From Paenirhodobacter enshiensis (lineage in GTDB: Bacteria; Pseudomonadota; Alphaproteobacteria; Rhodobacterales; Rhodobacteraceae), in the NCBI RefSeq assembly GCF_000740785.1, contig NZ_JFZB01000020.1, forward strand, positions 20,120 through 84,119: DNA of 64,000 nucleotides, in the 5' to 3' direction. Position numbers and translations under genes: made by a program. The first letter of the stretch is position 1. Each line of letters starts with the position of its first letter. Shown piece by piece: positions 39,009-47,726 of this stretch. Under the pieces are notes generated by a model. It worked only from the letters and a program-made list of their open reading frames with translations, had not been told where the DNA came from and made no database searches.

Positions 39009-39944
39009 TTACTCCAGTCGCACGCGCGGATCGGCCAGCGCGTAACAGATGTCGGTGATCAGGTTCACGATCACCACGAGGATGGCGAAGAACACCGTCA
39101 GCCCGCGGATCACCGGCAGATCGCGCGCGACGATGGCGTCGATCAGCAGGCTTCCAAGGCCGGGGACCGAGAAGATCTTCTCGACCACCACGGTGCCGCC
39201 GATGATCCAGCTGACCCGCACGCCGATGATCGAGATCGTCGAGATCAGGCTGTTGGGCAGCACGTGGCGCAAGAACACCTGCGCCCCGGTCAGGCCCTTG
39301 GCGCGGGCGGTGTCGACGTAATCGGCCTTGAGCGTGTCGATCAGCGCGGCGCGCAGGCTTTGCTGGATCAGGGCCGCGGTCGACAGCCCGACCACCAGCG
39401 CGGGCAGGAACAGCCGGTAGATGTTCTGAACAACCCCCTGCCCCACGCCGCCCGTCGGAAACCACCCCTGACCGAGCGCCAGCCACAGGATCAGCACATA
39501 GCACAGCCAGAACGGCGGCATCGCGATCAGCGCGACGAAGACCTGACGGATCGCCCCGTCCACCGCCGTGCCCCGCTTCAGCGCGGCGAGGATCGCGAAG
39601 GGCAGCGCCACGACCAGCGCGATCAGCGTCGAATAGGCGACGATGCCGAGGGTGAAGGGCAGCCGTTCCGCCACCAGCGCAATCACCGGCACCTTGTGGA
39701 AGATCGACACGCCGAAACTGCCGGTCACGCAGTCGCGCAGGAAGTAAAGGTATTGCACCCAAAGGGGTTGATCGAGACCCCAGAGCCGGCGCATCGCGGC
39801 AAGCTCTTCGGGGCTGGCGCGGGTGCCCATCGCGCGCGAGGCCGGATCGCCCGGCATCACCTGCAACAGCATGAAGCCGATCAGCGTGATCCCGATCAGA
39901 ACCGGGATCAGCATGAGAAGCCGCTTGAGAATGACCTGTATCAT
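39009..39944 (-). CDS. Peptide-type ABC transporter permease (DppB family)
   Basis: 311 residues. MIQVILKRLLMLIPVLIGIT is the first membrane helix, followed by LQVMPGDPASRAM and LRDCVTGSFGVSI. The EAA loop is DYVDTARAKGLTGAQVFLRHVLPNSL. The start at 39944 removes a 27-residue Gly/Pro-rich upstream extension and gives a normal DppB N-terminus. The ribosome site there is weak (GGACGG). Confidence 0.92.
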   Translation of the reverse strand: MIQVILKRLLMLIPVLIGITLIGFMLLQVMPGDPASRAMGTRASPEELAAMRRLWGLDQPLWVQYLYFLRDCVTGSFGVSIFHKVPVIALVAERLPFTLGIVAYSTLIALVVALPFAILAALKRGTAVDGAIRQVFVALIAMPPFWLCYVLILWLALGQGWFPTGGVGQGVVQNIYRLFLPALVVGLSTAALIQQSLRAALIDTLKADYVDTARAKGLTGAQVFLRHVLPNSLISTISIIGVRVSWIIGGTVVVEKIFSVPGLGSLLIDAIVARDLPVIRGLTVFFAILVVIVNLITDICYALADPRVRLE

Positions 39945-39970
39945 GAACCGTCCGGGATCGCAGGAAAAGT

Positions 39971-39998
39971 GCCCGCCCCCGTGAAGAAAGGGGCGGGC
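39971..39998 (-). terminator. Intercistronic hairpin after the second binding-protein gene
   Basis: GCCCGCCCC (39971-39979) and GGGGCGGGC (39990-39998) form a perfect 9-bp stem with a 10-base loop, in the spacer between the binding protein and the DppB-type permease. It is at the same position as the hairpin at 15746-15774 in the first peptide transporter, so partial termination or message protection is likely in both. Confidence 0.45.
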
Positions 39999-40041
39999 CA
40001 GAGGACCGGCGCGACCGGGAGGCACGCGCCGGCAGGGGAAC

Positions 40042-41547
40042 TCACTTCTGGATCGTCACGTCTTCGAGCCGGAAGTTCGACGTCGGCAGGACCGAAAAGC
40101 CCTTGACGTAATCCTTCTCCGCCCAGGCGGTCGCGGGGTGATACAGATAGATGAACGGCGCGCCGTCATGCAGGATCTGGATCATCTCCCTGAACATCGC
40201 GCCGCGTTCCGGGCCGTTCACCGTCTGGCGCTCCTGAGCGTAGAGTTCGTTCAGCCGCTCGTTCTTCCATTCGGTGTGATAGGCGTTGGCGCGCTCGGGG
40301 TTGACGGCGACGAAGCCGATGATCTGATCGGGGTCGATCGTGTCCGAAGTCGCGTAGCTGAGCGACATCTGATAGTTGCCGGCTTTCGTCGTCGACCATT
40401 GCGTGCCGTTTTCCAGCATCTGGATCTTCAGCTTCACACCGACCTGGGCAAGCATCGCCTGCAGCGCGATGGCGGTGTTGCGCTGCGTCGCGATGCCCGA
40501 GTTGACCAGCATCTCGGCCTCGAACCCGTCGGGATAGCCCGCTTCGGCCAAAAGCGCCTTCGCCTTCGCCGGATCGTAGGGATAAGGCTTCAGATCCGGG
40601 TCGGCATAGGCCATCACCGGCATCGCCGAGGCGGCGGGCTTGCCCTCGCCATAGAGCACGCCCTTGATCAGCGCGCTCTTGTCGATGGCGTAGTTCAGCG
40701 CCTGACGCACCTTCTCGTTGCCGAGCGGCGCGTAGCGCGTATTCAGCTGCACGAAATCGGCCCGGTAGGGAATGACCTCGCCGGTGGTGATGCCGGGTTT
40801 CGCCTTCAGCTCCTTGAGCTGGTTGAGCGGCGGATCGAGCGCGACATCCACCTCGCCCGCCTCCAGCTTGATGACGCGGGCCGAGGGCTCGGTGACCACC
40901 TCAAGCACCGCCTCGTCGACCGCGGGCTTGCCCTTCTGCCAGTAATAGGGGTTCTTCGTCAGCTCGATCGAGGCGCCGCGGGTCCATTGCCTGAGCACGA
41001 ACGGGCCGGAGCCCACCGGGGCATCGAAGAAGGCGGCGCCCTTCGCCTCGACCTGGGCCTTGGGCAGGATCGCGGCGGCGAACAGCGCGAGGTTGTTGAA
41101 CGCCGGGGTGAACGGCTGGGCGAGGTGCATCACGATGTGATGCGGATCGGGAATGTCGAAGCTGGTGATCGGGCGGTAGAACCGGCCCCAGCTCGATTCC
41201 TTGGACGCCGCCCGCTCGATCGAGAATTTCACGTCCTCGGCCGTCACCGGCGTGCCGTCGGAGAATTTCGCATCGCGCAGCGCGAAGCTGATCGTCAGCC
41301 CGTCGTCCGAAACCGTCCAGCTTTCGGCGAGGCCGGGTTCCAGCTTTTCGCCGCTCGCGTCGGGGCGCACCAGCGTGTCGAAGATCAACAGCTGCGTCCA
41401 GATCGAGCCGTTGTCGCTCGTCGCGATCGGGTCGAGGCTGACGGGATCGTAGCCCATCGCGACGCGCAGGGTCTCGGCCTGAGCGCCGAAGGCGGCGCAG
41501 CTCAGCGTGCTTGCCAGAAGCAACGCGCGGAAAGTCAGTCTGGTCAT
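40042..41547 (-). CDS. Extracellular solute-binding protein family 5
   Basis: 501 residues. Sec signal peptide MTRLTFRALLLASTLSCAAFGAQA with cleavage after AQA near residue 24. Family-5 motifs: LAESWTVSDDGLTISFAL, KFSDGTPVTAEDVKFS, GSGPFVLRQW, KNPYYWQKGKPAVDE and NYAIDKSALI. First gene of the second peptide-type operon, divergent from a LysR gene. The bound ligand is unknown; the cytoplasmic serine hydrolase at the operon end suggests an amide- or peptide-containing compound. Confidence 0.92.
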   Translation of the reverse strand: MTRLTFRALLLASTLSCAAFGAQAETLRVAMGYDPVSLDPIATSDNGSIWTQLLIFDTLVRPDASGEKLEPGLAESWTVSDDGLTISFALRDAKFSDGTPVTAEDVKFSIERAASKESSWGRFYRPITSFDIPDPHHIVMHLAQPFTPAFNNLALFAAAILPKAQVEAKGAAFFDAPVGSGPFVLRQWTRGASIELTKNPYYWQKGKPAVDEAVLEVVTEPSARVIKLEAGEVDVALDPPLNQLKELKAKPGITTGEVIPYRADFVQLNTRYAPLGNEKVRQALNYAIDKSALIKGVLYGEGKPAASAMPVMAYADPDLKPYPYDPAKAKALLAEAGYPDGFEAEMLVNSGIATQRNTAIALQAMLAQVGVKLKIQMLENGTQWSTTKAGNYQMSLSYATSDTIDPDQIIGFVAVNPERANAYHTEWKNERLNELYAQERQTVNGPERGAMFREMIQILHDGAPFIYLYHPATAWAEKDYVKGFSVLPTSNFRLEDVTIQK

Positions 41548-41681
41548 TGTCGTTCCATCCTCGCCTGTTGTGCGATGCGCGACGCCGATCGGAATGCCGG
41601 CTGTCGTCTGACGGAAAGGTTAGACAGGCGCGACTTCGAGGAATAATAATAAATAAACGTGTTACTATCAGGATGCTGATA

Positions 41682-42563
41682 ATGAACCTGCGCGAGATGG
41701 AACTGTTCGGCACGCTGATGCGGGTGGGCACCACGACGGAAACGGCGCGGCTGCTGGGGATTTCGCAACCCGGCGTCAGCGCGCAGCTGAAACGGCTTGA
41801 GGCGAATCTGGGCATCTCGCTGTTTCACCGCAGCGGCAACCGGCTGGAACCGACGCGCGAGGCGAACGAGCTGTTCGCGCTGTCCGCCCCGATCTTCAGC
41901 ACCTACGCCCAGGTGCGCGAGCGTCTGCCCGCGCTGCGCAATCAGGCCGCCCGCCCGGTCGCGATTTCGGCAACGCCGGCGCTGGTCGAGGGGTTCCTCG
42001 GCCCGATCCTGAAGCGGGCGGGCTACATGAACTGGAAGCGGCGGCTGATCCTGCGGGTGAACTCGCCCGAAGAAGACCTGCGCCGCGGCACCGCCGACAT
42101 CGGCCTGCAGATGGCCTTTCCGCCGAAGGCCGAATTCCAGTCGCATGGCATCGGCAACAGTTCTCTGGTCGCGGTGCTGGGTCAGGGCCACCCGCTCGCG
42201 CGCGAGCGCGAGCTGTTCTGCGCGATGATCGCGGCGCATCCTCTGGTGTGCTACAATGCGGACTGGTCGCCGATGGGCGCGACGATCCGCGCCGCCTTCG
42301 AGGCGCAGGGGCTGAGTTACGATCCGGCCTGCGTGGTGCCGTTTTGCGCCAATGTCTGCGACATGGTGCGGGCCTGCGGCGGGGTCGGGATCGTGGATGC
42401 GATGACCGCGCGGGAATATGCGATGCAAGGCGTGGTCTCGCGCCCGATCGTCGACATGCCGCCCATCGCCATTCTGGCGTTTCACCGCCGCAACGAACCG
42501 CTGAGCGCACCGGCGCAGGATCTGCTGTCGCATCTGGTGCGGGAGAAGGGCGCGCTGAAATAG
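41682..42563 (+). CDS. LysR-family regulator of the second peptide transporter operon
   Basis: 293 residues from ATG 41682. The N-terminal wHTH is MNLREMELFGTLMRVGTTTETARLLGISQPGVSAQLKRLEANLG; the remainder is a substrate-binding domain. AGGA at 41671 is eight bases from this ATG; a second ATG at 41673 would add three residues. An inverted repeat ATCAG-N4-CTGAT (41668-41681) overlaps the ribosome site and could be an autoregulatory site. The gene diverges from the binding-protein gene with 134 bases between them, the standard layout for LysR control of a neighbour operon. A weak GGGGC/GCCCC hairpin lies about 25 bases after the stop. Confidence 0.88.
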   Translation: MNLREMELFGTLMRVGTTTETARLLGISQPGVSAQLKRLEANLGISLFHRSGNRLEPTREANELFALSAPIFSTYAQVRERLPALRNQAARPVAISATPALVEGFLGPILKRAGYMNWKRRLILRVNSPEEDLRRGTADIGLQMAFPPKAEFQSHGIGNSSLVAVLGQGHPLARERELFCAMIAAHPLVCYNADWSPMGATIRAAFEAQGLSYDPACVVPFCANVCDMVRACGGVGIVDAMTAREYAMQGVVSRPIVDMPPIAILAFHRRNEPLSAPAQDLLSHLVREKGALK

Positions 42564-42747
42564 CCTCGCCGCGGCCGGTTCGGGGCGCTAATGTGCCCCT
42601 GCCCCGCAGCCGTCGCACCCGCCGCCCACGCCCTGCACGCGCAGAATCGCTTGCCAGACTCGCCAATCTGTCGCATTCATTTACGCACAACAGTGAAATA
42701 ATCGCCAAACAGCGTAACAAACGCGGCGGCGGCAGAGGGCAGCACAG

Positions 42748-43959
42748 ATGGCAGAACACCGGATCGACCGGCTGGTCGGAGACCATGCGGCGAAGCTTTC
42801 AGAGCGGCTTCTGGCCCATCGCGCGCAGCTGTTTCCACCCGATGCGCACAAGCAGTTGCGCCGGTTCACCTCGGGCGAGGTCGCCGATCTTCTGGGGGTG
42901 AAGGACGCCTATCTGCGCAAGCTCAGCCTCGACGGGCGCGGCCCGCAGCCCGAAACCGGGCCCGGCGGGCGCCGCCTCTATACGCCAGACGATATCATGG
43001 AGCTGCGCAAGCTGCTGGAATCCGGGGCAAAAACGCCCGGGACCTATCTGCCCGGCCGGCGCACCCATGCGGATGGCAGCCGCGACCATCTGCAGGTTAT
43101 CACCGTCATCAACTTCAAGGGCGGCTCGGGCAAGACCACGACGGCGGCGCATCTGGCGCAGAAATGCGCGCTCGACGGTTATCGCGTTCTGGCGATCGAC
43201 CTCGACCCGCAGGCCTCTCTGTCGGCGCTGCACGGTTTTCAGCCCGAGTTCGATCTGCTCGACGGCGGCACGCTTTACGACGCGATTCGCTACGAGGATC
43301 CGGTGCCCCTCGCCTCGGTCATCCGGCGCACCTATTTCACCAATCTCGACCTGATTCCCGGCAATCTCGACCTGATGGAGTTCGAGCATGACACGCCGCG
43401 CGTCCTCTCCGGACGCTCGGGCCAGATGTTCTTTACCCGGATCTCCGAAAAGCTCGCCGAGGTCGAAGCGGATTACGATCTGGTCATCATGGACTGCCCG
43501 CCGCAGCTTGGATTCATCACGATGGCGGCCCTGTCGGCGGCAACGGCGGTGCTGGTGACGGTGCATCCGCAGATGCTCGACGTGATGTCGATGTGCCAGT
43601 TCCTGCTGATGACCTCGAACCTTCTGGGGGTGGTGGCGGATGCGGGCGGCAACATGGATTACGACTGGCTGCGCTACGTGGTCACCCGATACGAGCCCGG
43701 AGACGGGCCGCAAAACCAGATGGTCAGCTTCATGCGCAGCCTGTTCGGCGACCATGTGCTGAACAACGCGGTGCTGAAATCCACCGCCATCTCGGACGCC
43801 GGGATCACCAAGCAGACCCTCTATGAGATCGAGAAATCTGCTTTTACCAGAAGCACTTACGAGCGCGCGATGGAAAGCCTGAACGCGGTCAACGGCGAGA
43901 TCGAGGATCTGATCCAGGAAGCCTGGGGCCGCACCCCGGTGCATAAGGAGGCCCGCTGA
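42748..43959 (+). CDS. repA: Plasmid partitioning ATPase RepA (ParA family)
   Basis: 403 residues, the repABC size. An N-terminal helix-turn-helix (RRFTSGEVADLLGVKDAYLRKLSL, ~38-61) precedes the deviant Walker A FKGGSGKTTTAAHL (KGGSGKT at 124-130), VLAIDLDPQASLS and IMDCPPQLGF. RepA segregates the replicon with RepB and represses its own operon. The 184-base spacer before it should hold the repABC promoter; it contains an AT-rich stretch (about 42665-42720) but no motif I can name with confidence. Repressor and ATPase roles are family knowledge. Confidence 0.96.
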   Translation: MAEHRIDRLVGDHAAKLSERLLAHRAQLFPPDAHKQLRRFTSGEVADLLGVKDAYLRKLSLDGRGPQPETGPGGRRLYTPDDIMELRKLLESGAKTPGTYLPGRRTHADGSRDHLQVITVINFKGGSGKTTTAAHLAQKCALDGYRVLAIDLDPQASLSALHGFQPEFDLLDGGTLYDAIRYEDPVPLASVIRRTYFTNLDLIPGNLDLMEFEHDTPRVLSGRSGQMFFTRISEKLAEVEADYDLVIMDCPPQLGFITMAALSAATAVLVTVHPQMLDVMSMCQFLLMTSNLLGVVADAGGNMDYDWLRYVVTRYEPGDGPQNQMVSFMRSLFGDHVLNNAVLKSTAISDAGITKQTLYEIEKSAFTRSTYERAMESLNAVNGEIEDLIQEAWGRTPVHKEAR

Positions 43960-44915
43960 TGGCACGCAAACACCTGCTCGACGGGTTGATGACGGGCGCA
44001 TCGGCTGCGCCCGAACACGCATCCGAATCGCCGCTCGATCCCGGCCGGCCGCGGTTTTCCAAGGGGGCCATCGGGGCCATCTCGCGCTCGGTCGCCGATC
44101 TGCAGGCCCGCGCGCTGATCGAGATCGACCCGACGCTGATCGACGCGGGCGGGATGCAGGACCGGCTCGACAGCGACGATGCCGAGGACGCGGCGCTGCG
44201 CGACTCGATCGCCGAATACGGCCAGCAGGTGCCGGTTCTGGTGCGCCCTCACCCGACCGAGGAAGGGCGGTATCAGATCGTCTACGGCCGGCGCCGGGTG
44301 CTTGCGTTGCGCGAACTCGGCCGGCCGGTCAAGGCGCTGCTGCGCCAGCTCGACGACCGGGACCTGTTGCTGGCGCAGGGTCAGGAAAACACCGCGCGCC
44401 GCGATCTGAGCTTCATCGAGAAGGCGAATTTCGCCCGCCAGATGACTGCTGCCGGCTATGACCGCAAGATCGTCGGCGACACGCTGAGCATGGACAAGAC
44501 GTTGATTTCACGTCTGTTGTCGGTCACCGACCGGGTTCCCGAAGCGCTGATCGTGGCAATCGGCGCGGCGCCTTCGGTCGGGCGCGACCGCTGGCTTGCG
44601 CTCGCCGACGCGATCGAGGCGAGCGCGCTCGACACCGATGAGATCGTTGCCCTGGTGAATACCGTGGGAGGGCCATCGGACAGCCGGTTCGAGGAAGCGT
44701 TGCGCCGCGCGCGTGGCCCCCGCCCCACCGCCGCCCCACGCCAGAAGGCCGCCCCTGAGATGGTTCGCTCTGAAAACGGCATCCCCCTCGCCCGGATCGA
44801 GCGCAAGGCCGGCCGGCTGACCCTGCAGTTCGAGAAGAAGCTAGACCGCGGCTTCGAGGACTGGCTGATTTCCGAACTTCCCGCGCTCCACGCAAGATGG
44901 GGCCGGAAGGACTGA
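43959..44915 (+). CDS. repB: Plasmid partitioning protein RepB (ParB family)
   Basis: 318 residues. ParB box-type segments: LRDSIAEYGQQVPVLVRPHP, YQIVYGRRRVLALRELGRPV (nuclease-like/CTPase region) and the helix-turn-helix RKIVGDTLSMDKTLISRLLSV (~168-188). It binds parS and, with RepA, moves the plasmid. The start ATG shares its first A with the last base of the repA TGA (TGATG at 43957-43961), so translation is coupled. A C-terminal basic region RPTAAPRQKAAPE links to the dimerisation part. Confidence 0.95.
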   Translation: MARKHLLDGLMTGASAAPEHASESPLDPGRPRFSKGAIGAISRSVADLQARALIEIDPTLIDAGGMQDRLDSDDAEDAALRDSIAEYGQQVPVLVRPHPTEEGRYQIVYGRRRVLALRELGRPVKALLRQLDDRDLLLAQGQENTARRDLSFIEKANFARQMTAAGYDRKIVGDTLSMDKTLISRLLSVTDRVPEALIVAIGAAPSVGRDRWLALADAIEASALDTDEIVALVNTVGGPSDSRFEEALRRARGPRPTAAPRQKAAPEMVRSENGIPLARIERKAGRLTLQFEKKLDRGFEDWLISELPALHARWGRKD

Positions 44916-44956
44916 ACCCCGAGGCACGTTCAACAACAGGAGGCACGATACGGCAG

Positions 44957-45014
44957 AAAACTGAAAAGCCCCCCAGGACATGACATCCCGAGAGGCCCAT
45001 TCCAGATTTAGCAC
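44957..45014 (-). ncRNA. Antisense ctRNA (inc-alpha RNA) in the repB-repC spacer
   Basis: The minus strand carries a promoter (next entry) and, about 20 bases into the predicted RNA, a full terminator, giving a transcript of about 55-60 bases. Such a counter-transcribed RNA in the repB-repC spacer is a regular feature of repABC plasmids, where it blocks repC expression and sets copy number and incompatibility. The ends are estimates from promoter and terminator positions. The plus-strand RNA would fold into the matching stem-loop. Confidence 0.75.
44964..44996 (-). terminator. Intrinsic terminator of the ctRNA
   Basis: On the minus strand GCCTCTCGGGA (44996-44986) pairs over its full 11 bases (eight Watson-Crick pairs, three G-U) with TCCTGGGGGGC (44978-44968) around a 7-base loop, and TTTTCAGTTTT follows. 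This is a textbook intrinsic terminator and fixes the 3' end of the antisense RNA near 44957-44964. Confidence 0.8.
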
Positions 45015-45020
45015 CTCATG

Positions 45021-45048
45021 GATATGGCACCTCGCGCTTCACTGTCAA
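45021..45048 (-). promoter_or_regulatory. Promoter of the antisense ctRNA
   Basis: On the minus strand TTGACA (45048-45043, perfect -35) is followed by a 16-base spacer and CATATC (45026-45021) as a partial -10. The -35 lies within GTTGACAG (45049-45042), which is identical to one half of the 18-bp palindrome at 46273-46290. Confidence 0.6.
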
Positions 45049-45093
45049 CACCGTCTCGGCGGTGGCCGGAGGAATTTTGCCTTGTGAACCGTC

Positions 45094-46272
45094 ATGGAGC
45101 AGATTTCAGCGACGCCTTTCGGGCGGCGGGCGGTCGATTGTGGCCTGCTGACCGCGCAGCGGCTGGCCGAGGCCCCCGCCCCTCTCGAATCCATCGACAA
45201 ATGGCAGCTGTTCGACGCGTTGCGCACAGCGCGGGCAGCCTATGGCATCGGCGACCGAGATCTGACGGTGCTGAACGCGCTGCTCAGCTTTCTGCCGCGG
45301 CGCGATCTGTCGGACGAGGGCGGTCTGATCGTGTTCCCGTCGAACGCCACGCTTGGCGCGCGGGCGCATGGCATGGCTGAAAGCACGCTGCGCCGGCATA
45401 TCGCGCGGCTGGTCGGTGCCGGTCTGATCGCGCGCCATGACAGCCCGAACGGCAAGCGCTACGCGACACGGGCGGGCAGGGGCGAGCTGCTGCACGCCTA
45501 CGGCTTCTCGCTGCGCCCGCTGCTGGTGCAGGCCGGGGCGATCCTGGCCGCCGCCGAAAGCACCGAGGCCGAGGCCCGCCGTCTGCGGCTGATGCGCGAA
45601 GCGGTCGTCGTCATGCTGCGCGACATCGCCAAGCTGCGCACCTTCGCCCTCGCCGAAGCGCAGATCGCCCCGGACGAAGCGCTGGACGCCGAGATCGAGA
45701 CCCTGCGCACCGCGCTGCGCCGCAAGCCGGAACTGACCCTTCTGGTGCGACTGAACGGACTTGCCCGCGCCCTGCTGGAACGCGCCCGCGCCGCCCTTCC
45801 CGAACCCGTGGAAACGGCGATTCCGGACGGCAATGACAGCCAGAATGAGCGGCACCATCTGAATCAAAATACCTATCACCTTGATTCTGAATCGCGCGAT
45901 GAAGCACAAGCACAGACCGCAGGGCAGGGCGAGAAGGCACCGGACCTGCCGCTGACAATCGTGCTGAAGGCCTGCCCCGATATCGCGCTTTACGCGCCAG
46001 CTCCGATCCGGAGCACGGCGGATCTGGTGCGTGCGGCGCGGCACGTTCATCCCATGGCCGGGATCGCTGCCGATGTCTGGGCCGAGGCCGAGGCGGCCAT
46101 GACCTCTCCCGTTGCGGCGATCGTCATGGCTGCGCTGCTGCAACGTATCGAGAGCGTGCGAAATCCCGGCGGCTATCTGCGGCATCTGACAGCGCAGGCG
46201 CGCCTTGGGCAGTTCACGCCAGGCCCGATGATCATGGCGCTTCTCGCCCCGACGAACCGGCGCGCGGCATGA
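45094..46272 (+). CDS. repC: Replication initiator RepC
   Basis: 392 residues. The N-terminus TPFGRRAVDCGLLTAQRLAEA and DKWQLFDALRTARAAYGIGDRDLTVLNALLSFLP match RepC initiators; IVFPSNATLGARAHGMAESTLRRHIARLVGAGLI is the DNA-binding winged helix. RepC is the only protein needed for replication of repABC plasmids and acts at an origin inside its own gene. No strong ribosome site is visible near ATG 45094 (GGAGGA lies more than 20 bases away), consistent with tight control by the antisense RNA. Confidence 0.95.
   Translation: MEQISATPFGRRAVDCGLLTAQRLAEAPAPLESIDKWQLFDALRTARAAYGIGDRDLTVLNALLSFLPRRDLSDEGGLIVFPSNATLGARAHGMAESTLRRHIARLVGAGLIARHDSPNGKRYATRAGRGELLHAYGFSLRPLLVQAGAILAAAESTEAEARRLRLMREAVVVMLRDIAKLRTFALAEAQIAPDEALDAEIETLRTALRRKPELTLLVRLNGLARALLERARAALPEPVETAIPDGNDSQNERHHLNQNTYHLDSESRDEAQAQTAGQGEKAPDLPLTIVLKACPDIALYAPAPIRSTADLVRAARHVHPMAGIAADVWAEAEAAMTSPVAAIVMAALLQRIESVRNPGGYLRHLTAQARLGQFTPGPMIMALLAPTNRRAA
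45855..45895. other. Putative replication origin (AT-rich tract inside repC)
   Basis: A local AT-rich stretch inside otherwise GC-rich repC contains GAATCAA (45861-45867) and its inverted copy TTGATTC (45881-45887), then another GAATC. In studied repABC plasmids the origin lies within repC, usually at such an AT-rich tract. The exact position is inferred. Confidence 0.45.
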
Positions 46273-46290
46273 AGTTGACAGCTGTCAACT
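46273..46290. promoter_or_regulatory. Candidate parS centromere palindrome
   Basis: AGTTGACAGCTGTCAACT is a perfect 18-bp palindrome whose first base directly follows the repC stop codon (TGA at 46270-46272). repABC plasmids of Rhodobacterales carry a palindromic parS near the operon, bound by RepB. A half-site GTTGACAG recurs at the ctRNA promoter (45042-45049). The 320-base spacer 46273-46592 otherwise holds an AT-rich tract (46428-46466) and the formamidase terminator, but no gene. Confidence 0.7.
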
Positions 46291-46522
46291 CCGGGGAAAA
46301 TGGGCCAGACGGCGTGTCGGACACCCGGTGGCCGTCCCGAAGACCGTCTGGGGCAGCGCTCTCTGGCAGAGGGGGAGTTCGATCACGGGCGCGCCGGATC
46401 GGAGGCGTTAAGGTAGCGGCGCACGTCACCTTATATCGCATAACATATTGAAAAATATCGTTTACTGAGGCAGCGGCGCCATCAGGCAGCATCTGCCGCC
46501 CGGATCTGCCATCTCTCTGCCC

Positions 46523-46557
46523 CGGGGCCCGGTGCTCCAAACGGCAACCGGGCCCCG
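46523..46557 (-). terminator. Hairpin downstream of the formamidase gene
   Basis: CGGGGCCCGGT (46523-46533) and ACCGGGCCCCG (46547-46557) form a perfect 11-bp stem with a 13-base loop, 36 bases beyond the formamidase stop on the minus strand. No clear T-run follows, but stem strength makes a terminator or mRNA end-protector likely. It also isolates the module from repABC. Confidence 0.6.
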
Positions 46558-46592
46558 CAGGGCCCGGCTTGGTTCAGCTTAGCGCGTTGGCG

Positions 46593-47600
46593 TCACTTCG
46601 GAAGCGGGCCGAGCTTCACGCCGTCGGGATAATACTTCCAGCCATCGCGGATCTTCACCTTGTTGTCCCAGGGCAGCTTGTATTCGCCCCTGGCCAGATC
46701 CTCGACCCAGGTGAGATAGTTCGCCGTCTCGCCGCCCGGCTTGCCGACATAGGCGCGGCAGCCGAGGTTGAAGATGTTGTTCTCCAGCGCCCAGTTCTCG
46801 CGCGCCTTGTCGGCAAGGCGGGGGAACAGCTCGGCGGTGACGATTTCCCAGGGGTTGCGGTGGCCCTGCTGGATGACGTTGCCGTCATAGTTGCACACCG
46901 TGCCCTCGCCGAAATAGTAGAACACGCCGTCATAGCCCGCGAGGTTGACCGAAATCGTATACATCAGGTTTTGCCAGGCATTGCTCTGGTTGGTCCAGAT
47001 CCACTGATCGTTGACCTGGGTCGAATAGCCCGAGATGCGGATGTAGACGTTGGCGCCCTTGTAGGCCGCTTCGCGCGCGAGTTCGGGGAACATGCCGTCG
47101 TGGCAGATGCACACCGCGAGCTTCGATCCCTTCGGCCCGTCGCACACCGGCATCCCGAGATTGCCCGGCGACCACGGCTCGATCGGCACCCAGGGCTGAA
47201 GCTTGCGGTAATGCAATGCAATCTCGCCCTCGGCATTGACGATGATGGCGGTGTTGTAGGGCGGTTTCGCCGGGTCCTCGTTCTTCTCCATCAGCGAGAA
47301 CACCGCCCAGACCTTGTTGTCGGCGCAGGCCTTGCGGAACTGCGCAATCTCGGGCGAGTCGAGCGTCAGGAGCATCTCGTCATAGGTCCAGATCGCGGTG
47401 TTCAGGCCCTGAGTGGAATATTCGGGAAAGACGATCAGGTCGAGATCCGGATACCCCGCCTTCGTCGAGGCAAGGGCCTTGCAGATCTGATCGACCTGCA
47501 CCTGAATATCCTGCGGTCCCTTGATGACCGGGACCGGATACTGGATCATTGCGACGAGAAGCGCCTCTTCCCAGGCGCTCACACTTCCGGTGCTGCCCAT
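46593..47600 (-). CDS. amiF: Formamidase
   Basis: 335 residues, nearly collinear with the Helicobacter AmiF sequence as I remember it, including [29 protein letters not shown] and [31 protein letters not shown] (quoted in parts). The nitrilase-fold triad falls at the AmiF positions: Glu60, Lys133, Cys166. It hydrolyses formamide to formate and ammonia. The start at 47600 is preceded by AGGAG at eight bases. The neighbouring Urt/Fmd-type transporter and permease-kinase suggest that formamide or a similar short amide is imported, sensed and used as a nitrogen source. Confidence 0.92.
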   Translation of the reverse strand: MGSTGSVSAWEEALLVAMIQYPVPVIKGPQDIQVQVDQICKALASTKAGYPDLDLIVFPEYSTQGLNTAIWTYDEMLLTLDSPEIAQFRKACADNKVWAVFSLMEKNEDPAKPPYNTAIIVNAEGEIALHYRKLQPWVPIEPWSPGNLGMPVCDGPKGSKLAVCICHDGMFPELAREAAYKGANVYIRISGYSTQVNDQWIWTNQSNAWQNLMYTISVNLAGYDGVFYYFGEGTVCNYDGNVIQQGHRNPWEIVTAELFPRLADKARENWALENNIFNLGCRAYVGKPGGETANYLTWVEDLARGEYKLPWDNKVKIRDGWKYYPDGVKLGPLPK

Positions 47601-47700
47601 GTTCAGTTCTCCTGTTGGGACTATCTGCCATTCAACGTATCGGCAGGGGCATTGTGAAAGCGCCGGCGGGGGCGCGATATGCGTCACCCGCCCCCACCGG

Positions 47701-47718
47701 CTACGTCATTCGACGTAG
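47701..47718. promoter_or_regulatory. Candidate response-regulator operator upstream of formamidase
   Basis: CTACGTCATTCGACGTAG has 6-bp inverted arms and is followed by TCCCG. It matches the site at 52295-52312 upstream of the transporter genes. It stands about 100 bases upstream of the formamidase start, in the 126-base spacer after the response-regulator gene. A degenerate third copy (ATACGTT...GTCCC on the minus strand, about 47640-47617) lies nearer the formamidase gene. Confidence 0.6.
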
Positions 47719-47726
47719 TCCCGGGC

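Noticed and set aside
45018..45380. Plus-strand frame starting before repC in another phase
   Set aside because: It overlaps the N-terminal half of repC, which has clear family motifs, and it starts inside the antisense RNA promoter region.
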